Shown here: positions 1 to 5,838 of the stretch, in pieces
Numbering within the stretch: position 1 is the stretch's first letter
Layout of the letters: each line of letters starts with the position of its first letter
Assembly (NCBI GenBank): GCA_903929925.1
Contig: CAIYWO010000166.1
Span: 1 to 9,180 of the forward strand
Source: an uncultured beta proteobacterium
GTDB lineage: Bacteria > Pseudomonadota > Gammaproteobacteria > Burkholderiales > Burkholderiaceae_B
Reading direction: 5' to 3'
Length of the DNA: 9,180 bases
Notes under the pieces: generated by a model
What the model saw: the letters and a program-made list of their open reading frames with translations, nothing else
What the model was told of the DNA's origin: nothing
Databases searched by the model: none
Position numbers and translations under genes: made by a program

Positions 1-297
1 GGGCTCAGTCTGAGCAGCCTTAGTCTTGATGACAAGGTGACGCAATACAGCATCGTTGTAACGGAAAGAATGTTCGAGTTCGTCGAGCGTTGCCTGACCG
101 CACTCGATGTTGAAGCACAGGTAATGTGCTTTCACCAACTTTTGAATTGGGTAAGCCAGTTGACGACGGCCCCAGTCTTCTGTGCGGTGAACTTTACCGC
201 CCTGAGTCGTCACCAACGCTTGGTAGCGTTCGACCATCGCGGGCACTTGCTCGCTCTGATCTGGGTGAACAATAAAAACAATTTCATAATGGCGCAT
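1..297 (-). CDS. rpsF: 30S ribosomal protein S6 (C-terminus cut off by window edge)
   Basis: This is ribosomal protein S6, which sits on the platform of the 30S subunit and binds 16S rRNA together with S18. Reading leftward from an ATG at 297-295, the frame is open for 99 codons to the window edge with no stop. It begins MRHYEIVFIVHPDQSEQV, the classic S6 N-terminus (first beta strand). Further signature segments are GGKVHRTEDWGRRQLAYPI around residues 33-51, KAHYLCFNIEC around 56-66, and FRYNDAVLRHLVIK around 78-91. The family is usually about 95-140 residues, so only a short C-terminal tail should be missing. The start is supported by AGGAG at 310-306, 8 bases upstream. In related bacteria rpsF heads a cluster with priB, rpsR and rplI; those would lie to the left, outside the window (known synteny, not seen). 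Gene identity is very secure. Confidence 0.96.
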   Translation of the reverse strand, partial: MRHYEIVFIVHPDQSEQVPAMVERYQALVTTQGGKVHRTEDWGRRQLAYPIQKLVKAHYLCFNIECGQATLDELEHSFRYNDAVLRHLVIKTKAAQTEP

Positions 298-393
298 GCA
301 ATGCACTCCTGAGGATGTCCAGCGTATTGCATGAAAACAAGACGCCGGGGTCAGCCCGCCATGGCCAAACATTGGCTGGTCGAGCAAGAAAGC

Positions 394-422
394 CTATTAT
401 TTTCGCGTATTTACGCTCAAAA
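394..422 (-). promoter_or_regulatory. Weak candidate promoter region for rpsF
   Basis: The 131 bases between rpsF and the dxs stop must hold either the rpsF promoter or a read-through link from dxs. The most AT-rich part, read on the minus strand, has a TTTTGA-like -35 (422-417) and a TAATAG-like -10 (399-394) 17 bases apart. Each matches consensus at only about half of its positions. An overlapping AATAAT (401-396) is a better -10 but has no well-spaced -35. This is a guess from base composition and position, not a strong motif match. Confidence 0.22.
405..416. repeat. Small perfect inverted repeat between dxs and rpsF
   Basis: GCGTA and TACGC flank a 2-base centre, with A/T runs on both outer sides. 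The two-base centre is too tight for a normal RNA hairpin loop. There is no clean T-run directly after either arm, so this is a poor terminator. It overlaps the candidate rpsF promoter spacer and could equally be a protein-binding palindrome or chance. Confidence 0.25.
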
Positions 423-428
423 CGCAAA

Positions 429-2282
429 TCAAGAGAGGAACCGGGCTCGGATTGAACGTTCAATCCCGGCCGCATCCAAACCGACTCCGGCCAATAAAGC
501 GCCCTGCTCTCCGTGGTCGATAAAGCGATCTGGCAAACCGAGCTGCAGAACGGGGCAAAGCACCCCTGCCGCGTTGAGCGCCTCGGTTACGGCACTGCCG
601 GCGCCCCCCATCATGGCACCCTCTTCCAGGGTAATCAAACCACGATGCTCTGCCGCCATCTGCCGGACAAGTGCAACATCAAGAGGCTTAACAAAGCGCA
701 TGTCAACTACGGTCAAATCCAGCACCTCAGCAGCTTTTAGTGCAGCGGGCAATAGTGTGCCGAACACCAACACTGCAAGATCCTTGCCTTGCCGGCGAAT
801 AATTCCACGACCCAACGGAACCGTATCCAGACCGGGTGCAACCGGGGTTCCAGCCCCAGATCCTCTTGGGTATCTCACCGAGGCTGGCCCCGGATGCTGA
901 TAACAGGTACTCAGGAGAAGACGCGTTTCGTTCTCATCAGAAGGGGTTGCAACCACCATGTTAGGAATGCAACGCAAAAACGCGATGTCGTAATTACCGG
1001 CGTGTGTCGCGCCATCGGCCCCGACCAAGCCCGCACGATCCAGCGCGAAGGTCACGTCTAAATCTTGCAGGGCTACGTCGTGAATCAATTGGTCATAGCC
1101 GCGCTGCAAAAAGGTAGAGTAAATCGCCAGCACGGGCTTCTGCCCCTCACAGGCCAAGCCTGCAGCAAAGGTGACCGCGTGTTGTTCAGCGATGCCGACG
1201 TCAAAATAACGTTTGGGGAAGCGTTTTTCGAACTCCACCATGCCACTACCCTCACGCATGGCGGGTGTGACACCCGTCAGTCGGGGATCATGCGCGGCCA
1301 TGTCGCACAACCATGACCCGAAAACTTGTGTGAAAGTTGTCTTGGGGGCTGCTGCGGGCTTTTGTATGCCGACGGCCGGATCAAATTTTCCAGGTCCATG
1401 ATAGAGAACCGGATCAGCCTCGGCCAATTTATAGCCTTGCCCTTTCTTTGTAACAACATGCAAGAACTGCGGCCCTTTGAGCGCACGCATATTTTGCAGT
1501 GTTGGGATTAAGGCATCTAAGTCGTGCCCATCAATGGGTCCCACGTAATTAAAGCCCATTTCCTCAAACAGCGTGGCCGGCGTCACCATGCCTTTGGCAT
1601 GTTCTTCAAAGCGACGCGCCAACTCAAGGACAGGCGGGACGTGTTGCAAAACTGCTCGTCCCATGTTCTTTGCGGTCGCATAAAACTGACCTGACATCAA
1701 CCGCGCGAAATAGCGATTGAGCGCGCCCACGGGCGGCGAGATCGACATATCGTTGTCATTCAGGATGACCAATAAATTGATATCGGGAGTAACCCCCGCG
1801 TTATTCATGGCTTCGAACACCATGCCTGCGGTCATGGCACCATCACCAATGACTGCGATGTGTTGACGCGAAACGCCGGCGTTGCGCGAGGCGACCGCCA
1901 TGCCGAGCGCAGCAGAAATTGAGGTCGAAGAATGCGCAGTGCCAAAAGCGTCATACTCAGATTCACTGCGCTTTGGAAAACCAGAGATGCCACCGAACTG
2001 GCGCAAACCACTCATCTGCTCTTTACGGCCAGTCAAAATCTTGTGCGGATAGGACTGATGACCCACATCCCAGATGATTCGATCATGCGGCGTGTCATAG
2101 ACATAATGCAACGCGACCGTTAGTTCAACCGTACCAAGATTCGAAGAGAGGTGCCCACCCGTGCGTGAAACCGACTGCAGCACAAACCCGCGTAGCTCAT
2201 CGGCTACTTGTTTTAGGCTGCGTCGGTCCAACCCCTTGAGGTCAGCTGGACTGTGAATTCGATTTAGTAAATCTGTTGACAT
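429..2282 (-). CDS. dxs: 1-deoxy-D-xylulose-5-phosphate synthase
   Basis: DXS condenses pyruvate and glyceraldehyde 3-phosphate, using thiamine diphosphate (TPP), to make DXP. This is the entry step of the MEP isoprenoid pathway and also feeds thiamine and pyridoxal synthesis; the enzyme is cytosolic. The product is 617 residues, the usual family length (about 620). Visible motifs are VGHQSYPHK near residues 73-81, with the substrate-site histidines; GTAHSS near 114-119; the TPP/Mg motif GDGAMTAG at 147-154 leading to NDNDMS; and DVGIAEQHA near 361-369, containing the catalytic glutamate (E366). After these come DRAGLVGADGATH and a C-terminal GLPDRFIDHG. I chose the ATG at 2282. A TTG three codons upstream (2291) is also open, but the ATG gives the normal N-terminus MSTDLLNRI. 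The ribosome binding site is weak (GAG about 4-6 bases upstream). The gene is last in the xseB-ispA-dxs operon, 33 bases after ispA. No intrinsic terminator with a T-run is evident after it. Confidence 0.97.
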   Translation of the reverse strand: MSTDLLNRIHSPADLKGLDRRSLKQVADELRGFVLQSVSRTGGHLSSNLGTVELTVALHYVYDTPHDRIIWDVGHQSYPHKILTGRKEQMSGLRQFGGISGFPKRSESEYDAFGTAHSSTSISAALGMAVASRNAGVSRQHIAVIGDGAMTAGMVFEAMNNAGVTPDINLLVILNDNDMSISPPVGALNRYFARLMSGQFYATAKNMGRAVLQHVPPVLELARRFEEHAKGMVTPATLFEEMGFNYVGPIDGHDLDALIPTLQNMRALKGPQFLHVVTKKGQGYKLAEADPVLYHGPGKFDPAVGIQKPAAAPKTTFTQVFGSWLCDMAAHDPRLTGVTPAMREGSGMVEFEKRFPKRYFDVGIAEQHAVTFAAGLACEGQKPVLAIYSTFLQRGYDQLIHDVALQDLDVTFALDRAGLVGADGATHAGNYDIAFLRCIPNMVVATPSDENETRLLLSTCYQHPGPASVRYPRGSGAGTPVAPGLDTVPLGRGIIRRQGKDLAVLVFGTLLPAALKAAEVLDLTVVDMRFVKPLDVALVRQMAAEHRGLITLEEGAMMGGAGSAVTEALNAAGVLCPVLQLGLPDRFIDHGEQGALLAGVGLDAAGIERSIRARFLS

Positions 2283-2304
2283 AGCGCTCAATCAGTTCGT
2301 ATCG

Positions 2305-2324
2305 GATCACAACAATTAGTGATC
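2305..2324. repeat. Inverted repeat at the ispA-dxs junction
   Basis: GATCAC and GTGATC face each other across 8 bases, covering the ispA stop codon. The right arm is part of a self-complementary GTGATCAC (2319-2326). It has no T-run, so it is not an obvious terminator. It might shape the mRNA between ispA and dxs or be chance. Confidence 0.3.
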
Positions 2325-3230
2325 ACGCAACACAATAAAATCTGCCAATCCGCCCAACAAATTGGACGCATCGCCCAACGGTGCTAACGCTTGGCGAGCC
2401 GTGCGATGTAATGAAGAGGCCAAGGACTGCGCACCTTCCAAACCCATCAAGGTCACATAGGTGGGCTTGTTTGCGGCCGCATCCTTGCCGGCAGTTTTGC
2501 CAAGCACGGCCGTGTCAGTCGTCACATCCAGCACATCATCCACCACCTGAAACGCCAAGCCGATCGCACTGGCATATTCCTCCAGGCTACGTTCTTGCGA
2601 TGCTTGTGCACCGGCAACTAAGCCACCTAGTTTCACGCTCGCAGCAAGCAAAGCGCCGGTTTTTAGCGTGTGCATTTGCTGCAACTCTTGCTGAGACAAG
2701 GTTTTACCCACACTTGCTAAATCAATCGCCTGTCCGCCCGCCATACCCAGACTGCCCGCGGCTTGCGCAAGCGTACGCGTGGCCCGGACAACGGCCTCGG
2801 GTGCGAGCGGCATTTGCGCTAAGAGGTCAAAAGCGAGAGGCTGCAAAGCATCTCCCGCCAATAACGCAGTCGCTTCGTCATACCGTACGTGCAAGGTTGG
2901 TCTGCCTCGCCGCAACATATCGTCATCCATACAAGGCAAATCATCGTGGACTAACGAATAGGCATGGACGAGTTCGACAGCTGCTGCAGCCCGATCAAGC
3001 GACTCATTGAACGTGGGCTGCACGAAGTCAGGGCGCACACAGGCGTATCCAGCAGCGTAGACCAGCGCAGCACGCACCCGTTTACCACCGCCCAACACGG
3101 CGTAGCGCATTGCCTGATGCAGTCGAGCAGGAACGAGGTCAGCGGGCGGCAACAACTGCTCGAGAACGTGCTCAATATGTTGCGCACGTTCGGTCAGCCA
3201 TTGCGTCAAAGCACTTTCTGCCACCATCAT
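2316..3230 (-). CDS. ispA: Farnesyl diphosphate synthase (geranyltranstransferase)
   Basis: This is a short-chain trans-prenyl diphosphate synthase. It condenses IPP with DMAPP and then GPP to give farnesyl diphosphate, the precursor of ubiquinone side chains and undecaprenyl phosphate; it is cytosolic. The 304 residues match the family (about 300). Visible motifs are GGGKRVR at 47-53 (pyrophosphate binding); the first Asp-rich motif DDLPCMDDD at 96-104; LLAGDAL near 123-129; GGQAIDL near 165-171; KTGALL near 190-195; and the second Asp-rich motif DDVLD at 231-235. Two extra residues in the first Asp motif mark a bacterial type II enzyme. The tyrosine five positions before it (Y91) fits a C15 product. 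The start is ATG 3230-3228, overlapping the xseB stop as ATGA, with a second ATG immediately after it. A weak GAAG lies upstream, so translational coupling to xseB is likely. ispA feeds on the pathway that dxs, next downstream, initiates. Confidence 0.96.
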   Translation of the reverse strand: MMVAESALTQWLTERAQHIEHVLEQLLPPADLVPARLHQAMRYAVLGGGKRVRAALVYAAGYACVRPDFVQPTFNESLDRAAAAVELVHAYSLVHDDLPCMDDDMLRRGRPTLHVRYDEATALLAGDALQPLAFDLLAQMPLAPEAVVRATRTLAQAAGSLGMAGGQAIDLASVGKTLSQQELQQMHTLKTGALLAASVKLGGLVAGAQASQERSLEEYASAIGLAFQVVDDVLDVTTDTAVLGKTAGKDAAANKPTYVTLMGLEGAQSLASSLHRTARQALAPLGDASNLLGGLADFIVLRDH

Positions 3231-3514
3231 GACACTTCGCGATCCAATCCCTCAAAGGGTTTGAGCATGCCAGCCTCTAACACCTTAACCTGCTGCTCGG
3301 CCTGCGCCAAGCGCTCTTGGCAGATGCGCGTCAAGGCGACTCCGCGACGATATGCCGCCAGAGACTCTTCAAGTGGCAACGCACCGGACTCCATAGATGC
3401 CACGAGGTCTTCGAGTTGCAGCAAGGCAGTCTCAAAGTCTTGGGGCAAGCTTGGATCAAGATCCTCGCGATCAGACGGTAGCGGATCGGCCACAGATTTG
3501 TTAGCTTTGGGCAA
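3227..3514 (-). CDS. xseB: Exodeoxyribonuclease VII small subunit (TTG start)
   Basis: XseB is the small subunit of exonuclease VII, which with XseA degrades single-stranded DNA to oligonucleotides in repair. The protein has 95 residues against about 80 in many species. The extra part is an acidic, low-complexity N-terminus (about residues 1-24). The conserved core is FETALLQLEDLVASMESG at about 27-44, then LPLEESLAAYRRG and a helical heptad-like stretch ERLAQAEQQVKVLE. No ATG precedes the core. The frame starts at TTG 3514-3512, with GGAG 6 bases upstream (3524-3521), so I accept the TTG. It is the first gene of the operon; its TGA overlaps the ispA ATG by 4 bases. The partner gene xseA is not in the window. 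Confidence 0.93.
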   Translation of the reverse strand: MPKANKSVADPLPSDREDLDPSLPQDFETALLQLEDLVASMESGALPLEESLAAYRRGVALTRICQERLAQAEQQVKVLEAGMLKPFEGLDREVS

Positions 3515-3520
3515 GCAAAA

Positions 3521-3525
3521 CTCCG
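3521..3525 (-). promoter_or_regulatory. Ribosome binding site fixing the xseB TTG start
   Basis: Read on the minus strand this is CGGAG, placed 6 bases before TTG 3514-3512. No ATG or GTG in the right frame has a better site before the conserved XseB core, so this motif decides the start. Confidence 0.65.
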
Positions 3526-3570
3526 TTCAGGGCTGGGTTAAGGACAAACCTGACAACAGGCAAGCTCTCT

Positions 3571-3576
3571 ATTGTA
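3571..3576 (-). promoter_or_regulatory. Candidate -10 box for the xseB-ispA-dxs operon
   Basis: On the minus strand this reads TACAAT, 5 of 6 matches to the sigma-70 -10 consensus, 57 bases upstream of the xseB TTG. The -35 position 16-18 bases away (around 3593-3600) has no good match. The box is one arm of the ATTGTAC/GTACAAT inverted repeat that also provides the rightward -10. Confidence 0.4.
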
Positions 3577-3605
3577 CGAGAACATCGCCCGCTCTACCCT
3601 TGGGG

Positions 3606-3611
3606 TACAAT
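3606..3611 (+). promoter_or_regulatory. Candidate -10 box for the Rieske gene
   Basis: TACAAT matches 5 of 6 consensus positions and would start transcription near 3617-3619, giving a leader of about 85 bases before the ATG at 3702. No convincing -35 lies 16-18 bases upstream (around 3582-3589). It mirrors the leftward box at 3571-3576, so the two would be back-to-back divergent promoters with overlapping -35 zones. Confidence 0.4.
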
Positions 3612-3626
3612 CGTTTTTTTATGGTG

Positions 3627-3645
3627 ATCGGCCAATCCGATTTTT
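3627..3645 (+). terminator. Small hairpin with T-run in the Rieske leader (first of two)
   Basis: ATCGG (3627-3631) and CCGAT (3637-3641) enclose a 5-base loop and run straight into further T bases (through 3645). The stem is only 5 bp, so on its own it would be a weak terminator. Its place between the candidate promoter and the gene makes it a possible attenuator element. Confidence 0.3.
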
Positions 3646-3651
3646 CTTCGC

Positions 3652-3683
3652 GCCAGTACGGGAATGTCCGTCCTGGCATTTTT
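3652..3683 (+). terminator. Terminator-like hairpin in the Rieske leader (second of two)
   Basis: The stem has two paired blocks. Outer GCCAG (3652-3656) pairs with CTGGC (3673-3677). Inner ACGG (3658-3661) pairs with CCGT (3668-3671). One T/C mismatch separates the blocks and the loop is 6 bases. A, then five T (3679-3683), follow directly. This is the shape of an intrinsic terminator, yet it sits 8 bases before the ribosome binding site of the downstream gene. An attenuator is the natural reading, but it is an inference from shape only. Confidence 0.42.
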
Positions 3684-3691
3684 ATCCGTGC

Positions 3692-3696
3692 GGAGG
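3692..3696 (+). promoter_or_regulatory. Strong ribosome binding site of the Rieske gene
   Basis: GGAGG lies 5 bases before ATG 3702-3704. It decides this start over an in-frame ATG at 3621, which has only a T-run before it and no purine-rich site. Confidence 0.75.
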
Positions 3697-3701
3697 GAAT
3701 C

Positions 3702-4868
3702 ATGACCGACATTGGTCGGATGGCGCATTTGGCGCCCGCTCGCACTCAATTAGGCGTTAGCGCGTACTTTGACTCCGCGCTGTTTGCCCGCGAGCAAGAG
3801 AGTATTTTTAAACAGTCTTCTATCTACGTCGGGCACCAAAAGAGCGTGCCCAACCAGGGAGACTGGCGTACGTTGTCCCATGAAAACAATGGGCGGGTAC
3901 TCGTTCGTGCTCAATCTGGGGTTGAACTCCTGTCAAACGTCTGCCGGCATCGGCAGGCGCTGATGCTGGGGGGCACAACCGGCAATGTGGCCGGCCACAC
4001 AAATACCCATGGCAATCTTGTGGGTACTGGCGGAAATATTGTCTGCCCACTACACCGCTGGACTTACGACAAACAAGGCCATTTGCTGGGTGCACCCCAA
4101 TTTGACGATAAACCTTGCTTAAATCTTGAGCGCTTTCCGATTAAAGACTGCCAGGGGCTTCTTTTCGAGGGGCCACGCAACCCCTCTGCGGATATCGGCA
4201 AACTATTCACGCGTCCAGAGTTCGACTTTTCTGACTACGTGCTGGACCACGTCGAAGTCCACCAATGCAATTACAACTGGAAGACTTTTATCGAGGTCTA
4301 CCTCGAGGACTATCACGTCGCGCCCTTTCATCCGGGCTTAGGTCATTTTGTTACGTGCGATGATTTGTCCTGGGAATTCACGGACCAGTACAGCATGCAG
4401 CGGGTCGGCGTGCATCAAGCCCTCTCGCAGCCCGGCTCACCCGCATATAAGGTGTGGCATGACAAACTGATGCAATTCCGAAGCGGGCAAGCGCCCGGCT
4501 TTGGTGCGGTATGGGTGACGTATTTTCCAACGCATATGATCGAGCTCTACCCGCACGTCTTGGTGCTGTCGACGCTCTACCCGAAATCGCCTCAAGAAAC
4601 GGTCAACATCGTCGAGTTTTATTACCCAGAAGAAATCGCACTCTTTGAACGAGAGTTCGTCGAGGCCCAGCGCGAAGCCTACATGGAAACGGCCGTTGAA
4701 GATGACGAAATCGCCGAACGTATGGATGCAGGACGTCTAGCTCTGTTCAACCGAGGCGTGAGCGAATCTGGACCCTACCAATCCCCTATGGAGGATGGCA
4801 TGCAGCACTTCCATGAGTGGTATCGCAAGGCTCTGGGTGACGGAAGCGGGAACTCTTTGCCAGATTAA
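3702..4868 (+). CDS. Rieske [2Fe-2S] non-heme iron oxygenase, alpha subunit; substrate unknown
   Basis: This protein of 388 residues is a Rieske-type oxygenase alpha subunit, the class that includes aromatic-ring dioxygenases and the choline/carnitine/glycine-betaine oxygenases. The N-terminal Rieske domain (about 40-160) has C81-x-H83 and C115-P-L-H118 as cluster ligands. The gap between the two pairs is 31 residues rather than the usual 15-17, filled by a Gly/Asn/Thr/His-rich stretch. The catalytic domain shows NWKTFIEVYLEDYHVAPFH (192-210). H205 and H210 are likely iron ligands, E202 is at the inter-subunit bridge position, and D334 or D335 in VEDDEIAERM is the likely third ligand. The protein should be cytosolic and need a separate reductase, none of which is visible here. 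The start is ATG 3702 with GGAGG upstream. An in-frame ATG at 3621 would add 27 residues but lacks a ribosome binding site. The gene diverges from xseB-ispA-dxs. From memory, this neighbourhood occurs in other Burkholderiales, without a known function. Family assignment is firm; substrate is not. Confidence 0.9.
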   Translation: MTDIGRMAHLAPARTQLGVSAYFDSALFAREQESIFKQSSIYVGHQKSVPNQGDWRTLSHENNGRVLVRAQSGVELLSNVCRHRQALMLGGTTGNVAGHTNTHGNLVGTGGNIVCPLHRWTYDKQGHLLGAPQFDDKPCLNLERFPIKDCQGLLFEGPRNPSADIGKLFTRPEFDFSDYVLDHVEVHQCNYNWKTFIEVYLEDYHVAPFHPGLGHFVTCDDLSWEFTDQYSMQRVGVHQALSQPGSPAYKVWHDKLMQFRSGQAPGFGAVWVTYFPTHMIELYPHVLVLSTLYPKSPQETVNIVEFYYPEEIALFEREFVEAQREAYMETAVEDDEIAERMDAGRLALFNRGVSESGPYQSPMEDGMQHFHEWYRKALGDGSGNSLPD

Positions 4869-4886
4869 GCATCCAACGGATATTAT
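4857..4886 (+). promoter_or_regulatory. Candidate sigma-70 promoter for htpX
   Basis: TTGCCA (4857-4862, 5 of 6) and TATTAT (4881-4886, 5 of 6) are 18 bases apart, and the ATG lies 34 bases after the -10. The -35 overlaps the last codons of the Rieske gene. A TCCAA/TTGGA inverted repeat (4872-4890) brackets the -10 and might be an operator or chance. I saw no sigma-32 type CCCCAT element, although htpX is heat-induced in E. coli. Confidence 0.42.
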
Positions 4887-4920
4887 TGGACCACCTGCGT
4901 TTAACTTTTAATTTGAGACT

Positions 4921-5802
4921 ATGAAACGAATCATTCTCTTTTTAGTGACCAACTTGGCTGTCATGCTAGTGCTAAGCGCTACGCTGAGCATTCTTGGCGT
5001 TAACCGCTTCATGACCGAACAGGGCCTGAACCTCCCGATGCTGCTGATCTTTTCGTTGATCGTCGGCTTCACCGGTTCCTTCATCTCTTTGCTGATGAGC
5101 AAGCCCATGGCGAAATGGAGTACCGGCGCCCAGATCATCGATCCGCAGGCGCCTGGTGGCCCGCGCGAGTCTTGGCTCGTAGATACGGTGCATCAACTCG
5201 CTGACCGTGCTGGCATTGGCCGCCCGGAAGTTGCCATCTACGAAGGTGAGCCAAACGCCTTTGCCACAGGCGCGTTCAAGAACGAATCACTCGTTGCGGT
5301 CTCAACAGGCCTGCTCGACAGCATGACCGAAGAAGAAATTTCGGCAGTCTTGGCGCACGAAGTCGCGCACATTGCGAACGGCGACATGGTCACCCTGACT
5401 CTTATCCAAGGCGTAGTTAACACCTTTGTGGTGTTCCTCGCGCGCGTTGTTGGTTACTTCGTTGACCGCGTTGTGCTCAAGAATGAGCGCGGCATGGGCA
5501 TAGGCTATTACGCAACAGTGATTGTGTGCGAAATCGCCTTCGGTGTCGCTGCAAGCTTGATCGTGGCCTGGTTCTCGCGTCAGCGTGAATACCGTGCCGA
5601 CGCTGGCTCAGCGCAGTTACTGAGCTCACGCGAACCGATGATCCGTGCGCTGGCTCGTTTGGGTGGGATCACTCCAGGCGAGTTGCCGAAAAGCTTTGAA
5701 GCGTCGGGCATTGCCGGAGGTGGTGGACTAGGCGCGATGTTCGCCACACACCCGCCAATCAATGCACGGATTCATGCCTTGCAGAACATGCGGGTAAGCT
5801 AA
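4921..5802 (+). CDS. htpX: Membrane zinc metalloprotease HtpX
   Basis: HtpX is an M48-family protease of the inner membrane with its active site toward the cytoplasm. It takes part in quality control of misfolded membrane proteins alongside FtsH. The product is 293 residues, the same length as E. coli HtpX. There are two N-terminal hydrophobic segments (about 4-24 and 38-60), then the catalytic motif HEVAH (146-150). Two further hydrophobic stretches follow (about 159-180 and 194-217). EYRAD (223-227) supplies the third zinc ligand, E223. A conserved C-terminal FATHPPINARI (about 274-284) is present. The ATG at 4921 begins the typical MKRIILFLVTNLAVM. The ribosome binding site is weak (GAG about 5-7 bases upstream). 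It lies 52 bases after the Rieske gene on the same strand and may use its own promoter. It is convergent with polA. Confidence 0.97.
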   Translation: MKRIILFLVTNLAVMLVLSATLSILGVNRFMTEQGLNLPMLLIFSLIVGFTGSFISLLMSKPMAKWSTGAQIIDPQAPGGPRESWLVDTVHQLADRAGIGRPEVAIYEGEPNAFATGAFKNESLVAVSTGLLDSMTEEEISAVLAHEVAHIANGDMVTLTLIQGVVNTFVVFLARVVGYFVDRVVLKNERGMGIGYYATVIVCEIAFGVAASLIVAWFSRQREYRADAGSAQLLSSREPMIRALARLGGITPGELPKSFEASGIAGGGGLGAMFATHPPINARIHALQNMRVS

Positions 5803-5808
5803 ACCTAC

Positions 5809-5838
5809 TGGGAGCATGCGTCAGTGCGCCTGCTCCCA
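5809..5838. terminator. Hairpin at the htpX/polA convergent junction
   Basis: TGGGAGCA (5809-5816) pairs with TGCTCCCA (5831-5838). Inside, GCG pairs with CGC after one mismatch, leaving a 6-base loop. The hairpin starts 7 bases after the htpX stop and spans the polA stop (5823-5821) and its last codons. Neither strand has a T-run after the stem, so it is not a classical intrinsic terminator. Its position suits a shared 3'-end structure that stops or protects both convergent transcripts. Confidence 0.5.

Noticed and set aside
37..312. A 91-codon plus-strand open frame.
   Set aside because: It is antisense to rpsF, whose protein is unmistakable S6.
331..900. A 189-codon plus-strand open frame.
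   Set aside because: It lies mostly antisense to the 3' part of dxs, is low-complexity (Ser/Pro/Ala/Arg-rich) and has no ribosome binding site. It is a shadow frame.
2964..3701. The Rieske reading frame stays open 246 codons upstream of its ATG, antisense to ispA and xseB, suggesting a 634-residue fusion.
   Set aside because: The upstream part has no recognisable domain, overlaps two secure genes on the other strand, and the family-like N-terminus and GGAGG site both point to 3702. The open frame is a side effect of codon use in the antisense genes.
3621..3701. An alternative Rieske start at ATG 3621, close to the predicted transcription start and possibly leaderless.
   Set aside because: It has no ribosome binding site, adds 27 residues unlike the family N-terminus, and would put both leader hairpins in coding sequence. 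It remains a minor possibility.
4869..4920. A sigma-32 heat-shock promoter or CpxR box upstream of htpX, expected by analogy with E. coli.
   Set aside because: No CTTGAA with CCCCAT pair and no repeated GTAAA was seen. Only a sigma-70-like pair is present.
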